From Oscillospiraceae bacterium (GTDB taxonomy: Bacteria; Bacillota; Clostridia; Oscillospirales; Ruminococcaceae): DNA of 31,351 nt. Position 1 is the stretch's first letter. Each line of letters starts with the position of its first letter. The notes under the pieces were generated by a model, which was not told the origin of the DNA, ran no database searches, and saw only the letters and a program-made list of their open reading frames with translations. Shown here one piece after another: positions 6,771-14,396 of the stretch. Location of the stretch: the NCBI GenBank assembly GCA_900768105.1, contig CAAGBQ010000084.1:1-31351 (forward strand). The letters are read 5' to 3'. Made by a program: the position numbers and the translations under genes.

Positions 6771-8564
6771 ATGGATATTTTAAAGAGAAGCGAAGTTCCG
6801 GAAGAGTTTACATGGAACCTCGGCGATATGTTTGAAAGCGACGAAGCTTGGCTTAAAGAGTTTGAAGCCATGAAGGAATACCCCGCAAAAATTGCGGAAT
6901 ATCAGGGCAAGCTTGGCGAATCCGCAGAAAAGCTCCTTGGATTTATGAAGCTTTCCGACGAGATAAGCATTCGCATTTCCATGCTTCACGGCTATGCAAA
7001 CTGCAAAGGCGATGAGGATACCGGCAACAGCAAGTATCAGGATTTCCGCAGCAAAGCAACCGCAGCCGTCGTTTCCGTAATGAGCGCCATGGCGTTCTCC
7101 ACTCCGGAGATTATGGAAATTCCCAATGAAACCATGGATAAATTCTATAAGGATGAACCGGAGCTTGAAACCTATCGCCGCAGCATCTATCAAATTCGCC
7201 GCAGAAAAGAACATATCCTTTCCAAAGAGGGTGAAACCCTTCTTGCCGCAGCGGGAGAAATGGCGGAAGGTCCCGAAACGATAGGAAGCACCTTCCGCAA
7301 TGCGGAGCTTAAATTCCCGCCCGTAACCGATAAAGACGGCGTTGAACATCAGCTTACAAACGGCTCCTTCGTTCCGCTTCTTGAAAGCAACGATGTGGAT
7401 TTCCGCAAAAAGGTTTTTGAAACCTATTACGACCGCCTCGGCGAATACAAAAACACCATTGCGGCAACTCTTGATGCACAGTTCAAACAGCTCTGCTTCT
7501 TTGCCAATGCAAGAAAATATCCCAGCACCCTTGCCGCTTCTCTCGACGCTACCGAAGTACCGGTAGAGGTGTATCATAACCTCATCGAAGCGGTTCACGC
7601 AAATCTTGACAAAATGTATCACTATGTTGCTCTGCGCAAAAAGCTTATGGGTCTTGATGAGCTGCATATGTACGATGTATATACTCCGATAGTCGCCGAC
7701 GCCGCGGAGAAAATCAGCTTTGAGCAGGCAAAAGAAAATGTTCTTGAAGCGCTCCAGGTCCTCGGTCAGGATTATATAGACATTCTTAAAGAGGGCTTCG
7801 CAAACCGCTGGATTGATGTTTACGAAAATGTCGGCAAACGCAGCGGAGCATACTCCTCCGGAAGCAGCCATCCGCACCCCTATGTTCTCCTTAACCACAA
7901 GGATAACCTCGACAGCCAGTTCACCCTTGTTCACGAGATGGGTCACGCTCTCCACAGCTATCACAGCACAAAATATCAGCCCACCTGCACAAGCGACTAT
8001 GTGATTTTCGTGGCGGAGGTTGCCTCCACCTGCAACGAAGTGCTTCTTATGCGCCACCTTCTTGCAAAAACCACCAATAAGCGCGAGCGCGCATACCTCA
8101 TCAACCACTTCCTTGACCAGTTCAAGGGCACCGTTTATCGCCAGACCATGTTTGCCGAATTTGAACTTGCCATGGGACAGATGGCGGAGCGGGGCGAAAG
8201 CCTTACCGCGGACGCTCTTTGCGCCAAATATCACGAGCTGAACAAGCTCTATTTCGGACCGGATATGGTTTCCGATGACGGCATTGCGCTTGAATGGGCA
8301 AGAATCCCGCATTTCTTCTATAATTACTATGTTTTCCAGTATGCCACCGGTTTCTCCGCCGCGGTTGCCATTGCAAACCGTATTCTGGAGCTTGGCGAGC
8401 CTGCCGTCAAGGACTACAAAAAGTTCCTTTCCGGCGGAAGCAGCACCGACCCGATTTCTCTTCTCAAGATTGCCGGCGTAGACATGAGCAGTCCGGAGCC
8501 TGTCAACTCCGCGCTCAAGCTTTTCGGCGAGCTTGTTGATGAGCTGGAGGAGCTTATGCTCTGA
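6771..8564 (+). CDS. pepF: Oligoendopeptidase F (M3 metallopeptidase)
   Basis: A 597-residue M3B zinc peptidase that cleaves short peptides, usually in the cytoplasm. The zinc-binding HEMGH is at residues 388-392, followed by HSYHS; the third ligand region with VAEVASTCNE lies about 25 residues further on. Full family length with no signal peptide. The ATG at 6771 follows GGAGG at 6760-6764 and its own promoter. A terminator at 8631-8671 closes the unit, so it is monocistronic. The long antisense frame across it is a shadow of its codon usage. Confidence 0.96.
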   Translation: MDILKRSEVPEEFTWNLGDMFESDEAWLKEFEAMKEYPAKIAEYQGKLGESAEKLLGFMKLSDEISIRISMLHGYANCKGDEDTGNSKYQDFRSKATAAVVSVMSAMAFSTPEIMEIPNETMDKFYKDEPELETYRRSIYQIRRRKEHILSKEGETLLAAAGEMAEGPETIGSTFRNAELKFPPVTDKDGVEHQLTNGSFVPLLESNDVDFRKKVFETYYDRLGEYKNTIAATLDAQFKQLCFFANARKYPSTLAASLDATEVPVEVYHNLIEAVHANLDKMYHYVALRKKLMGLDELHMYDVYTPIVADAAEKISFEQAKENVLEALQVLGQDYIDILKEGFANRWIDVYENVGKRSGAYSSGSSHPHPYVLLNHKDNLDSQFTLVHEMGHALHSYHSTKYQPTCTSDYVIFVAEVASTCNEVLLMRHLLAKTTNKRERAYLINHFLDQFKGTVYRQTMFAEFELAMGQMAERGESLTADALCAKYHELNKLYFGPDMVSDDGIALEWARIPHFFYNYYVFQYATGFSAAVAIANRILELGEPAVKDYKKFLSGGSSTDPISLLKIAGVDMSSPEPVNSALKLFGELVDELEELML

Positions 8565-8630
8565 TTCCTTCGCGGAAAATTATTTATACGCTACGGTAGA
8601 ATTACATTAGAAAAACATCTATAACAACAT

Positions 8631-8671
8631 AAAAAACAGGCTTTAAAGATAATTTTAAGCCTGTTTTTTAT
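8631..8671 (+). terminator. Intrinsic terminator of pepF
   Basis: AAAACAGGCTTTAAA and TTTTAAGCCTGTTTT form a long stem around GATAA, followed by a T-rich run. Confidence 0.9.
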
Positions 8672-8698
8672 TTTTTACTTTATTTTTTTGCATATTTG

Positions 8699-8707
8699 TG
8701 ATATACT
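8699..8707 (+). promoter_or_regulatory. Extended -10 promoter of the structured RNA
   Basis: TG-A-TATACT (8699-8707) is an extended -10 element. A start point seven bases downstream falls on G8714, exactly the first base of the closing stem of the RNA that follows. There is no good -35, as is usual for extended -10 promoters. Confidence 0.6.
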
Positions 8708-8713
8708 ATTTAT

Positions 8714-8920
8714 GCCAAACAAAGCTGAATAATGGGAAGATGATTTTATATTCCAAGGGAATATTATATCTTTTTATGGTTATCATCCGATATGGGTTAG
8801 GTAAAATCGCAGCTCCACTCGGATGGTAATAAGGTTATTCCCTTTCTATTAGAGCTTTGTTTGGCGACAATCGGAGTTGCGCTTTTCAATGCGTCAACTT
8901 TGGTTGGCGCATTTTTTTAT
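8714..8920 (+). ncRNA. Structured non-coding RNA candidate, family not recognised
   Basis: About 205 bases with the marks of a discrete structured RNA. P1: 8714-8726 (GCCAAACAAAGCT) pairs perfectly with 8853-8865, 13 bp. It continues through AATA/TATT (8728-8731/8847-8850) and GGGAA/TTCCC (8734-8738/8838-8842). Two hairpins branch from it: 8748-8754/8758-8764 (7 bp) and 8780-8790/8819-8829 (11 bp, one G-U). The large loop of the second hairpin contains 8808-8816 (CGCAGCTCC), which pairs with 8873-8881 (GGAGTTGCG) outside P1, giving a 9-bp pseudoknot. An intrinsic terminator follows, and an extended -10 promoter places the transcript start on the first base of P1. It could be a trans-acting RNA or a riboswitch-like leader for the lipoprotein gene. 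I do not recognise 6S, SRP, tmRNA, RNase P or a common riboswitch in it. Confidence 0.7.
8888..8920 (+). terminator. Terminator at the end of the structured RNA
   Basis: AATGCGTCAAC (8888-8898) pairs with GTTGGCGCATT (8903-8913) around TTTG, followed by a T-rich run. It stands only about 16 bases before the lipoprotein start codon. Confidence 0.88.
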
Positions 8921-8935
8921 TTTGGATGAGTAATG

Positions 8936-10058
8936 ATGAAAAAAATTACGGTACTGTTATTAGTCGTAATAACAATGTTTTCTTTTGCAGCGTGCGGTAA
9001 AACAAAAAGTGCTTATGAGCACGGCAAATCGGAAAAAAGCTCTTCGCAGTCTTTCCGATGTTAATACAAAGAGCAAATATGACGAGGAGGATTCCTCGAT
9101 TTTACTTGAAAAAATAAATGATGATTTTACAGATGTACTAATTGATTTGACAGGAAAATTAAATGAAACATTTAAAGCTGTCGGAGATACATATGAGGAG
9201 TACCAAGACAATAAAAAATTTATTGATGAGTGGATAGCCTTGGCAATGTCCGAATCGGACAAGCTTTTTGAAAGAACTAGGGAACAATCTGTGGATTACT
9301 TTAAGATGATTGCAGCGGATCCGAATCATAAAAGCAGTGAATTCTGTGATAGAGCATTGGATGAATACTATGAAATGGTGTACAACAAGGCAATGGATGC
9401 TTATTATAGCAGCCTGTGCAACGCTGCTATGAGTGATTTATATGCTCGGTACTATAACGGAATAGTTGGCGAAGCCTACAACAGTATGGAATATAGCAAG
9501 TGGAGCGATGCTTTAAGCGAATGTTATAATATGTGGTCTAATGCACAATCAAGTATTTATAAAAAATGGTTGGATGAATCTTCTTACATATATGGCTTGT
9601 GGCTTGAAATGAATTCGGCTTTTTGCTGGAATAATAATTACGATGTTGATGCCATAGTTGCCGAATATGAAAAAGATAAGGTGGAGGAAAATATAGAGCA
9701 GTCAGAAGATGAGAAGCAAATAGAGGATGATACGGTGCAAACAAATAATGACGGAGAAGCAAATACATCATCTTCACAAACACAAAGTGAGCCAAGCGGA
9801 GGACTGCGACCGGAATTCAAAGAAGCAATGGATAGCTATGAGGCTTTCTATGATGAATACTGCGAATTTATAGTGAAGTATAAGGCGAATCCAAGCGACT
9901 TGCAGTTGTTAACCAAGTATGCAAGTATGCTTGTAAAGCTTTCTGAAATGGAAAGGGCATTCGATGCTTGGGAAGATGAAGACTTAAACAACGAAGAATT
10001 GGCGTATTATTTGGAAGTCACAAATCGTGTTGCTCAAAAGCTCATTAAAATTTCGTAA
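8936..10058 (+). CDS. Lipoprotein with DUF6591-like C-terminus, apparent frameshift near 9033
   Basis: ATG 8936 opens a clear lipoprotein signal peptide (KKITVLLLVVITMFSFAAC, lipobox FAAC), but that frame stops at TAA 9062-9064. The rest of the protein, ending at 10058, lies in the next frame (+1). Removing one A from the A6 run at 9033-9038 joins the two into one protein of about 373 residues, giving a smooth SEKALRSLSDV junction. The body has long acidic helical stretches rich in Tyr, Trp and Asp, a low-complexity linker (Thr/Ser/Gln-rich), and a C-terminal GLRPEFKEAMDSYEAF segment that I believe belongs to the DUF6591 group; that naming is from memory. Function is unknown; the lipid anchor implies the outer membrane face. 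It could be a pseudogene, a sequencing error or slippage. SD is weak (GGATGAG). Confidence 0.72.
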
Positions 10059-10075
10059 GAAAATAATGACAATGA

Positions 10076-10117
10076 AGTAAACAACCCTGCTTTTGCAAAA
10101 GCGGGGCTGTTTACTTT
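10076..10117 (+). terminator. Terminator of the lipoprotein gene
   Basis: AGTAAACA and TGTTTACT form the base of a long hairpin with CCCTGCTTTTGC/GCAAAAGCGGGG above it. The T-run is short, so release efficiency is uncertain. Confidence 0.7.
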
Positions 10118-10145
10118 ATGCAACGGGCGGCATGTAAAAAAAAAT

Positions 10146-10159
10146 CGCACATTCGTTCG
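10146..10159. promoter_or_regulatory. Imperfect LexA (SOS) box upstream of dinB
   Basis: On the minus strand the sequence reads CGAACGAATGTGCG, which fits the Gram-positive LexA consensus CGAACRNRYGTTYG except for one base (GTG for GTT). It sits 20 bases upstream of the dinB -35 box. Confidence 0.45.
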
Positions 10160-10178
10160 CAAAATTGCGCGAAACCTA

Positions 10179-10207
10179 TTGCCATTTGCCGCAAAAAGGC
10201 GTAAAAT
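10179..10207 (+). promoter_or_regulatory. Promoter of dinB
   Basis: TTGCCA at 10179-10184 and TAAAAT at 10202-10207 are 17 bases apart. The predicted transcript starts near 10214, about 40 bases before the likely TTG start. Confidence 0.65.
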
Positions 10208-10253
10208 AAAGCTGTAAGAATTGCGCGGGGCGGAAAGGAAGCGGGCGGCTTTT

Positions 10254-11429
10254 TTGAAAATTTTTCATGTTGATATGAACTCGTTTTTTGCCTCCTGCGA
10301 ACAGGCGGTGAACCCCGAATATGCAAAAAAGCCGCTTGTTGTCTGCGGCGACCCGAAAAACCGCGCCGGAATCGTCCTTGCCGCAAGCTATGAGGCAAAG
10401 GCTTTCGGAATAAAGACCACCATGCTTTGCTATGAGGCAAAACGCCTTTGCCCAAACGCAATTTTTGTGCCTTGCCGGCACAAACTCTATTCGCAAATCA
10501 GCCGAAAGGTTATGGCGATTCTCGGCGATTTCACTCCGGTAAAGGAACAGGCATCCATCGATGAAGCTTACCTTGATATGACAGGAACGGAGCGCCTTTT
10601 CGGCGATTCCGTCGCCGCGGCGCGCCTTATTCAAAAGCGCATTTATGACGAGCTGCATATCGGCTGCTCCGTCGGAATTTCTACCAATAAACTGCTTGCA
10701 AAAATGGCAAGCGATATGAAAAAGCCCATGGGCATAACCGAGCTTTACGAAAGCGATGTTCCGCAAAAGCTTTGGCGCCTTCCGGTGCGGGAGCTTTTCG
10801 GCGTGGGCGGAAAAACCGCCGAAAAGCTGGAGCATTACGGCATTACCACAATCGGCGTCCTTGCCGAAACGGATGAAAACTGGCTTATAAAAATCTTCGG
10901 TCCCGCAATGGCAAAATATCTGCACGAATCCGCAAACGGCCGCGGCGCGGAGCGCCTTGAACCGGACGGAACGGTGGAAAGCCGCTCCATCGGCAACGAA
11001 AATACCTATTCCCACGATGTTGTTAGCGCGGAGGAAGCCTGCCGCGAGCTGCTTTTTATCTGCGACAGCGTGGGCTATCGCCTTCGCAAAGAAAAAAAGC
11101 AGGCGCGCTGCGTAACGCTTAAAATAAAATACTACGATTTTAAGGTTGTCACCCGCAGCCGCACGCTGCCGCTGCCGTTTTGCGATACGGACACCCTATA
11201 CAAAACTGCGGCGGAGCTTTTTTCCGCAAACTGGAGCAAAAAGCCGGTACGCCTCCTTGGTGTAACGGCGTCCGGCTTTGATGAGTGCGAGCAGATTACG
11301 CTTTTCGGTGATTCTGCGGCGGAAAAGCACGGCGCTGTGGATGAAAGCGTGGATGAGCTTCGCCGCCGCTTTGGCTATAACAGCGTGGTGCGCGCCTCGC
11401 TTATGGAAAAGAAAAACAAAAAACTGTAA
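10254..11429 (+). CDS. dinB: DNA polymerase IV (Y-family)
   Basis: A translesion DNA polymerase of about 391 residues. The first catalytic aspartate is D7 in IFHVDMNSFFASCEQ, and the second catalytic pair is D103-E104 in ASIDEAYLDM. The thumb helix-hairpin-helix region contains ELFGVGGKTAEKLEHYG, and SVGISTNKLLAKMASDMKKP is typical of DinB. The start is uncertain: TTG 10254 gives the standard DinB N-terminus, but the nearest purine-rich site (AAAGGAAG, 10234-10241) is rather far; an upstream TTG at 10221 in the same frame would add 11 residues. Its own promoter and a near-consensus LexA box precede it, in keeping with SOS induction. Confidence 0.94.
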   Translation: MKIFHVDMNSFFASCEQAVNPEYAKKPLVVCGDPKNRAGIVLAASYEAKAFGIKTTMLCYEAKRLCPNAIFVPCRHKLYSQISRKVMAILGDFTPVKEQASIDEAYLDMTGTERLFGDSVAAARLIQKRIYDELHIGCSVGISTNKLLAKMASDMKKPMGITELYESDVPQKLWRLPVRELFGVGGKTAEKLEHYGITTIGVLAETDENWLIKIFGPAMAKYLHESANGRGAERLEPDGTVESRSIGNENTYSHDVVSAEEACRELLFICDSVGYRLRKEKKQARCVTLKIKYYDFKVVTRSRTLPLPFCDTDTLYKTAAELFSANWSKKPVRLLGVTASGFDECEQITLFGDSAAEKHGAVDESVDELRRRFGYNSVVRASLMEKKNKKL

Positions 11430-11484
11430 AAATACAGGATTTGCAGCATAAAATTATAAATAATTCGGCTTTGGAGGTATTGCT

Positions 11485-12102
11485 ATGAAGGTACTTATTT
11501 TAAACGGAAGCCCGCGCGCAAACGGAAACACCTCCGTTGCGGTGCGCGAAATGGAAAATGTGTTCAAAGCGTCCGGCGTGGATGCGGAAACAATTCAAAT
11601 CGGAAGCAAGAATATCCGCGGCTGCATTGCCTGCAACCGCTGCGCCACAACGGGAAAATGCGCCTTTGACGACGCGGTGAACGAAATTGCGGAAAAATTC
11701 GAACGCGCCGACGGCCTTGTTGTGGCAAGTCCGGTTTATTACGCCTCCGCAAATGCAACTCTCGTCGCCTGTTTGGATAGGCTTTTTTACAGCACGCACT
11801 TTGATAAGACCATGAAGGTCGGCGCAAGCGTCGCCTGCGCACGGCGCGGCGGCTGCTCCGCAACCTTTGATGAGCTTAATAAGTATTTTACCATAAGCGG
11901 AATGCCCGTTGCCTCAAGCCAATATTGGAATTCCGTTCACGGCGCGGCAAAGGGAGAAGCCGAGCATGATGAAGAGGGCAAACAGACCATGCGCACCCTT
12001 GCGGCAAATATGACCTTTCTTATAAAGAGCATAGCCCTTGGCAAAGAAAAATATGGCCTTCCGGAAAAGGAACCGCGCATTGCAACAAATTTTATCAGAT
12101 AA
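11485..12102 (+). CDS. NAD(P)H-dependent flavin reductase/iron-sulfur flavoprotein
   Basis: A 205-residue flavodoxin-fold protein. The FMN phosphate loop NGSPRANGNTS is at 7-17. The cysteines C47, C50, C53 and C59 (spacing CX2CX2CX5C, in GCIACNRCATTGKC) match the 4Fe-4S site of iron-sulfur flavoproteins. SPVYYASANA forms the second flavin loop. It probably moves electrons between NAD(P)H, FMN and a small acceptor in the cytoplasm; the substrate is unknown. The ATG at 11485 follows TTGGAGGT. There is no terminator between dinB and this gene, so read-through is possible. A strong terminator shared with the convergent DUF1540 gene follows. Confidence 0.9.
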   Translation: MKVLILNGSPRANGNTSVAVREMENVFKASGVDAETIQIGSKNIRGCIACNRCATTGKCAFDDAVNEIAEKFERADGLVVASPVYYASANATLVACLDRLFYSTHFDKTMKVGASVACARRGGCSATFDELNKYFTISGMPVASSQYWNSVHGAAKGEAEHDEEGKQTMRTLAANMTFLIKSIALGKEKYGLPEKEPRIATNFIR

Positions 12103-12115
12103 GCGATAGAAGGAA

Positions 12116-12151
12116 AAAAAGCGGTTCGGGCAGCTGCCCGAACCGCTTTTT
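12116..12151. terminator. Perfect palindromic bidirectional terminator
   Basis: AAAAAGCGGTTCGGGCAG and its exact complement, ending in TTTTT, form an uninterrupted palindrome. It lies between the convergent flavoprotein and DUF1540 genes and can serve both. Confidence 0.92.
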
Positions 12152-12161
12152 GCGTCCGAAA

Positions 12162-12326
12162 TTATCCTCTGTAAACGAAGGATTTGCAATCGGTGCATTC
12201 GCACTTGGTGGGGTTTGCTTCGTGCGTGGAAATCTCGATTCTGTCAAGGGTGCAGCAGTTGCAGTCCTTGCAGTGATGTTCGCAGTTGTTGACGGTGCAG
12301 CGGATATTGGGATTTGCTTCTTTCAT
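12162..12326 (-). CDS. DUF1540 cysteine-rich small protein
   Basis: A 54-residue protein matching DUF1540, a small Cys-rich domain common in Clostridia and often found in spore-formers; it is presumed to bind metal. The protein begins MKEANPNIRCTVNNCEHHCK and contains nine cysteines (10, 15, 19, 22, 24, 25, 42, 44, 47) in the order CxVxxC...C...CxCC...CxCxxC. The ATG at 12326 has AAAGGAGGC upstream on the minus strand. It diverges from spoIVA, 137 bases away, which hints at a sporulation link but does not prove it. Function unknown. Confidence 0.9.
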   Translation of the reverse strand: MKEANPNIRCTVNNCEHHCKDCNCCTLDRIEISTHEANPTKCECTDCKSFVYRG

Positions 12327-12399
12327 AAAACAAAATGCCTCCTTTTAAAGATTTGCTATTAGTTTTTGCACAGAAGGCGGGTTTATGCAGAAAAAGCGG

Positions 12400-12428
12400 T
12401 TCTATTTTTTCTCTTTTTTCATATAAAT
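12400..12428 (+). promoter_or_regulatory. Candidate sigma-E promoter of spoIVA
   Basis: TTCTATT (12400-12406) and CATATAAAT (12420-12428) resemble the mother-cell sigma-E consensus (ATATT-like and CATACAnT) with 13-base spacing, each with mismatches. spoIVA is a known sigma-E target, so the match is plausible but not strong on its own. Confidence 0.4.
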
Positions 12429-12463
12429 TTTTTGACGAAAAAATTTTTGAAGGAAGGGTAATT

Positions 12464-13942
12464 ATGACAGACACAAATGTATATAAGGATATTGCCGCCC
12501 GCACAGCCGGCGATATATATATCGGCGTTGTGGGGCCGGTGCGCACCGGCAAAAGCACATTTATAAAAAAATTTATGGAAACGCTGGTTCTTCCCAATAT
12601 AAATAATGAATATAAGCGGGAGAGGGCGAAAGACGAGCTTCCGCAGTCCGCCGCCGGAAAAACGATTATGACCACGGAACCGAAATTTGTTCCAGAGGAG
12701 GCGGCGGAAATAAACATCGATGGGGAAACCGCCCTCCGCGTGCGGCTTATCGACTGCGTCGGCTATATTGTACCCTCCGCAATCGGCTATTTTGAAAACA
12801 ACGCGCCGCGCATGGTGCTCACCCCTTGGTACGAGGAGGAAATTCCCTTCAATATGGCGGCGGAAATCGGCACGGATAAGGTGATAACCGAACATTCAAC
12901 AATCGGCTTTGTCGTAACCTCCGACGGCTCCATAAGCGACATCCCGCGGGAGGAATATCATGAAGCGGAGCAGCGCGTAATTGCGGAGCTGCAAAGCCTT
13001 AACCGCCCCTTTGCGGTTATTTTGAACTGTGCGGAGCCGCAAAGCCCCGCCGCAAAATCCATAGCCGCGTCCATGGAGCAGGAATACGGCGTGCCGGTTG
13101 CACCGCTTAACTGCCTTAATATGACGGAGGACGATATAAAAGAAATCCTCTCCGATGTGCTCGGAAGCTTCCCGATAAAGGAGGTCGCCATTGATATGCC
13201 CGGATGGCTTATGAGCCTTGATCGGGAGCATTGGCTGCGCAAAGCGGTTTTGGAACCCGCCGTTGCGGCGGCACGCCGGATTGGAAAAATATCGGAGGTG
13301 CGCGGAATTTTGCCTGCGCTTTCGGAGTGTGAATATGTAAAGGACGCCGCGGTAAGGAATATAAACCTCGGAACCGGCAGGGCGGATATAACAATAATGC
13401 TTAATCCGGAACTTTTCTATCGCGTATTAAGCGAGCAGACCGGCATTGAAATCGAGGGCGAAAACGCCCTTATGCCGCGTATGCGTGAGCTTGCGGAGAT
13501 AAAGCAAAAATACGACCGCATCCGCGGTGCGCTTGACCAGGTGGAGGCAGTGGGCTACGGCATAGTAATGCCCTCCATTGACGAGCTTACTTTGGAGGAG
13601 CCGGAAATTGTGCGGCAGGGCGGCCGCTACGGAGTAAAGCTGCGCGCTTCCGCGCCCTCCATCCATATGATGCGTGCGGATATAACCACGGAGGTAGCGC
13701 CCATTGTCGGAAGCGAAAAGCAAAGCGAGGATTTGGTCCGCTATCTTCTTGACGAATTTGAGGAGGACCCGAAAAAAATCTGGGAATCCAACATTTTCGG
13801 AAAAAGTCTGCACGAGCTTGTTAACGAGGGCTTGCACACAAAGCTTGCGCGTATGCCGCAGGAAGCCCGCCTGAAGCTTCAGGAAACCATAAGCCGCATA
13901 ATCAACGAAGGTTGTTCCGGCCTTATCTGTATTATCCTATAA
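12464..13942 (+). CDS. spoIVA: Stage IV sporulation protein A (spore coat basement ATPase)
   Basis: SpoIVA hydrolyses ATP to polymerise around the forespore and forms the platform for spore coat assembly in the mother cell. The protein is 492 residues, the same length as the Bacillus subtilis protein. The Walker A motif GPVRTGKS is at 24-31, followed by a switch-like RLIDCVGY. The C-terminus, which anchors the protein to the forespore membrane in Bacillus, ends in NEGCSGLICIIL. ATG 12464 follows AAGGAAGGG. It is monocistronic between a sigma-E-like promoter and a hairpin terminator. This is the clearest marker that the organism sporulates or descends from spore-formers. Confidence 0.97.
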   Translation: MTDTNVYKDIAARTAGDIYIGVVGPVRTGKSTFIKKFMETLVLPNINNEYKRERAKDELPQSAAGKTIMTTEPKFVPEEAAEINIDGETALRVRLIDCVGYIVPSAIGYFENNAPRMVLTPWYEEEIPFNMAAEIGTDKVITEHSTIGFVVTSDGSISDIPREEYHEAEQRVIAELQSLNRPFAVILNCAEPQSPAAKSIAASMEQEYGVPVAPLNCLNMTEDDIKEILSDVLGSFPIKEVAIDMPGWLMSLDREHWLRKAVLEPAVAAARRIGKISEVRGILPALSECEYVKDAAVRNINLGTGRADITIMLNPELFYRVLSEQTGIEIEGENALMPRMRELAEIKQKYDRIRGALDQVEAVGYGIVMPSIDELTLEEPEIVRQGGRYGVKLRASAPSIHMMRADITTEVAPIVGSEKQSEDLVRYLLDEFEEDPKKIWESNIFGKSLHELVNEGLHTKLARMPQEARLKLQETISRIINEGCSGLICIIL

Positions 13943-13955
13943 AATATATGCTTTG

Positions 13956-13996
13956 CTGTCCGGCGGCACATCCGTCGGGCAGCTTTGTTTTTTTTA
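13956..13996 (+). terminator. Terminator of spoIVA
   Basis: CTGTCCGGCGG and CCGTCGGGCAG (11 bp, two G-U) around CACAT are followed by CTTTG and eight T residues. The 3' part touches the end of the convergent minus-strand gene. Confidence 0.85.
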
Positions 13997-14260
13997 CGCC
14001 GCGGTTTTATATGCCGCCGCACGGCGAAGGCGGGCGCGTTCTCTTTTTCTGCGGAGTTTTTCCGCTTCAATTGCCCTTGTGCAGTTGGAAGCGCCCCATA
14101 TACCAAGGCAGGCAGCCAAAAACGCCATTCCGGCATAGATAAATACCTCCGCGGTGCTTAAAACATCGCCGTCGCTTAAACCCGCAACGCCGATAACCGC
14201 AATAATTCCGCAGGCGGCAAGTACCTTGAATATAAAGTTTAAAACATATGTTCTCTCCAT
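13994..14260 (-). CDS. Small membrane protein under a LexA-box promoter
   Basis: An 88-residue protein I cannot assign to a family. It has two hydrophobic segments: about 7-27 (LNFIFKVLAACGIIAVIGVAG) and 36-57 (AEVFIYAGMAFLAACLGIWG), then a highly basic helical tail (AEKLRRKRERARLRR) that should be cytoplasmic. ATG 14260 has AAAGGATG upstream; an in-frame ATG three codons earlier is possible. Two GAAC-N4-GTTC palindromes flank its promoter, so SOS control is likely. SOS-induced small membrane proteins in other bacteria include YneA and SidA (division inhibitors) and TisB (depolarising toxin), but there is no LysM domain here and no sequence link to any of them is visible. Confidence 0.7.
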   Translation of the reverse strand: MERTYVLNFIFKVLAACGIIAVIGVAGLSDGDVLSTAEVFIYAGMAFLAACLGIWGASNCTRAIEAEKLRRKRERARLRRAAAYKTAA

Positions 14261-14310
14261 TTTAAGCATCCTTTCTTCGGTTACAAGGGGGGTGTCCGTT
14301 TTTACTATTG

Positions 14311-14322
14311 GAACATCTGTTC
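14311..14322. promoter_or_regulatory. LexA (SOS) box, downstream copy
   Basis: GAACATCTGTTC is a perfect GAAC-N4-GTTC palindrome. Read on the minus strand as GGAACAGATGTTCC it fits the Bacillus-type consensus CGAACRNRYGTTYC at all positions but the first. It lies just downstream of the -10 box, where a bound repressor would block transcription. Confidence 0.7.
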
Positions 14323-14336
14323 CTGTTTCTGCTTTT

Positions 14337-14364
14337 ATTATACACGAAAAAAACAAAAAATCAA
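14337..14364 (-). promoter_or_regulatory. Promoter of the small membrane protein
   Basis: On the minus strand, TTGATT (14359-14364) and TATAAT (14337-14342) are separated by 16 bases. Confidence 0.65.
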
Positions 14365-14384
14365 GGGGTTTTGTCAAAAAAATC

Positions 14385-14396
14385 GAACAACTGTTC
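14385..14396. promoter_or_regulatory. LexA (SOS) box, upstream copy
   Basis: GAACAACTGTTC, preceded by C, is a second GAAC-N4-GTTC palindrome, about 20 bases upstream of the -35 box. The two box centres are 74 bases apart, about seven helical turns. Confidence 0.6.

Noticed and set aside
6780..8312. A 510-codon open frame antisense to pepF
   Set aside because: It is a mirror of pepF codon usage, has no ribosome site or recognisable domain, and pepF with its HEMGH motif is certain.
8688..8707. TTGCAT as the -35 of the structured RNA promoter
   Set aside because: It is only 8 bases from the -10 box; the TG-extended -10 explains the promoter better.
9030..9040. Programmed -1 frameshift at A-AAA-AAG in the lipoprotein gene
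   Set aside because: The heptamer is present but out of phase, and the body lies in the +1 frame, not the -1 frame.
12244..12717. Minus-strand frame of 157 codons overlapping the DUF1540 gene and the spoIVA start
   Set aside because: It conflicts with both well-supported genes and shows no domain or ribosome site.
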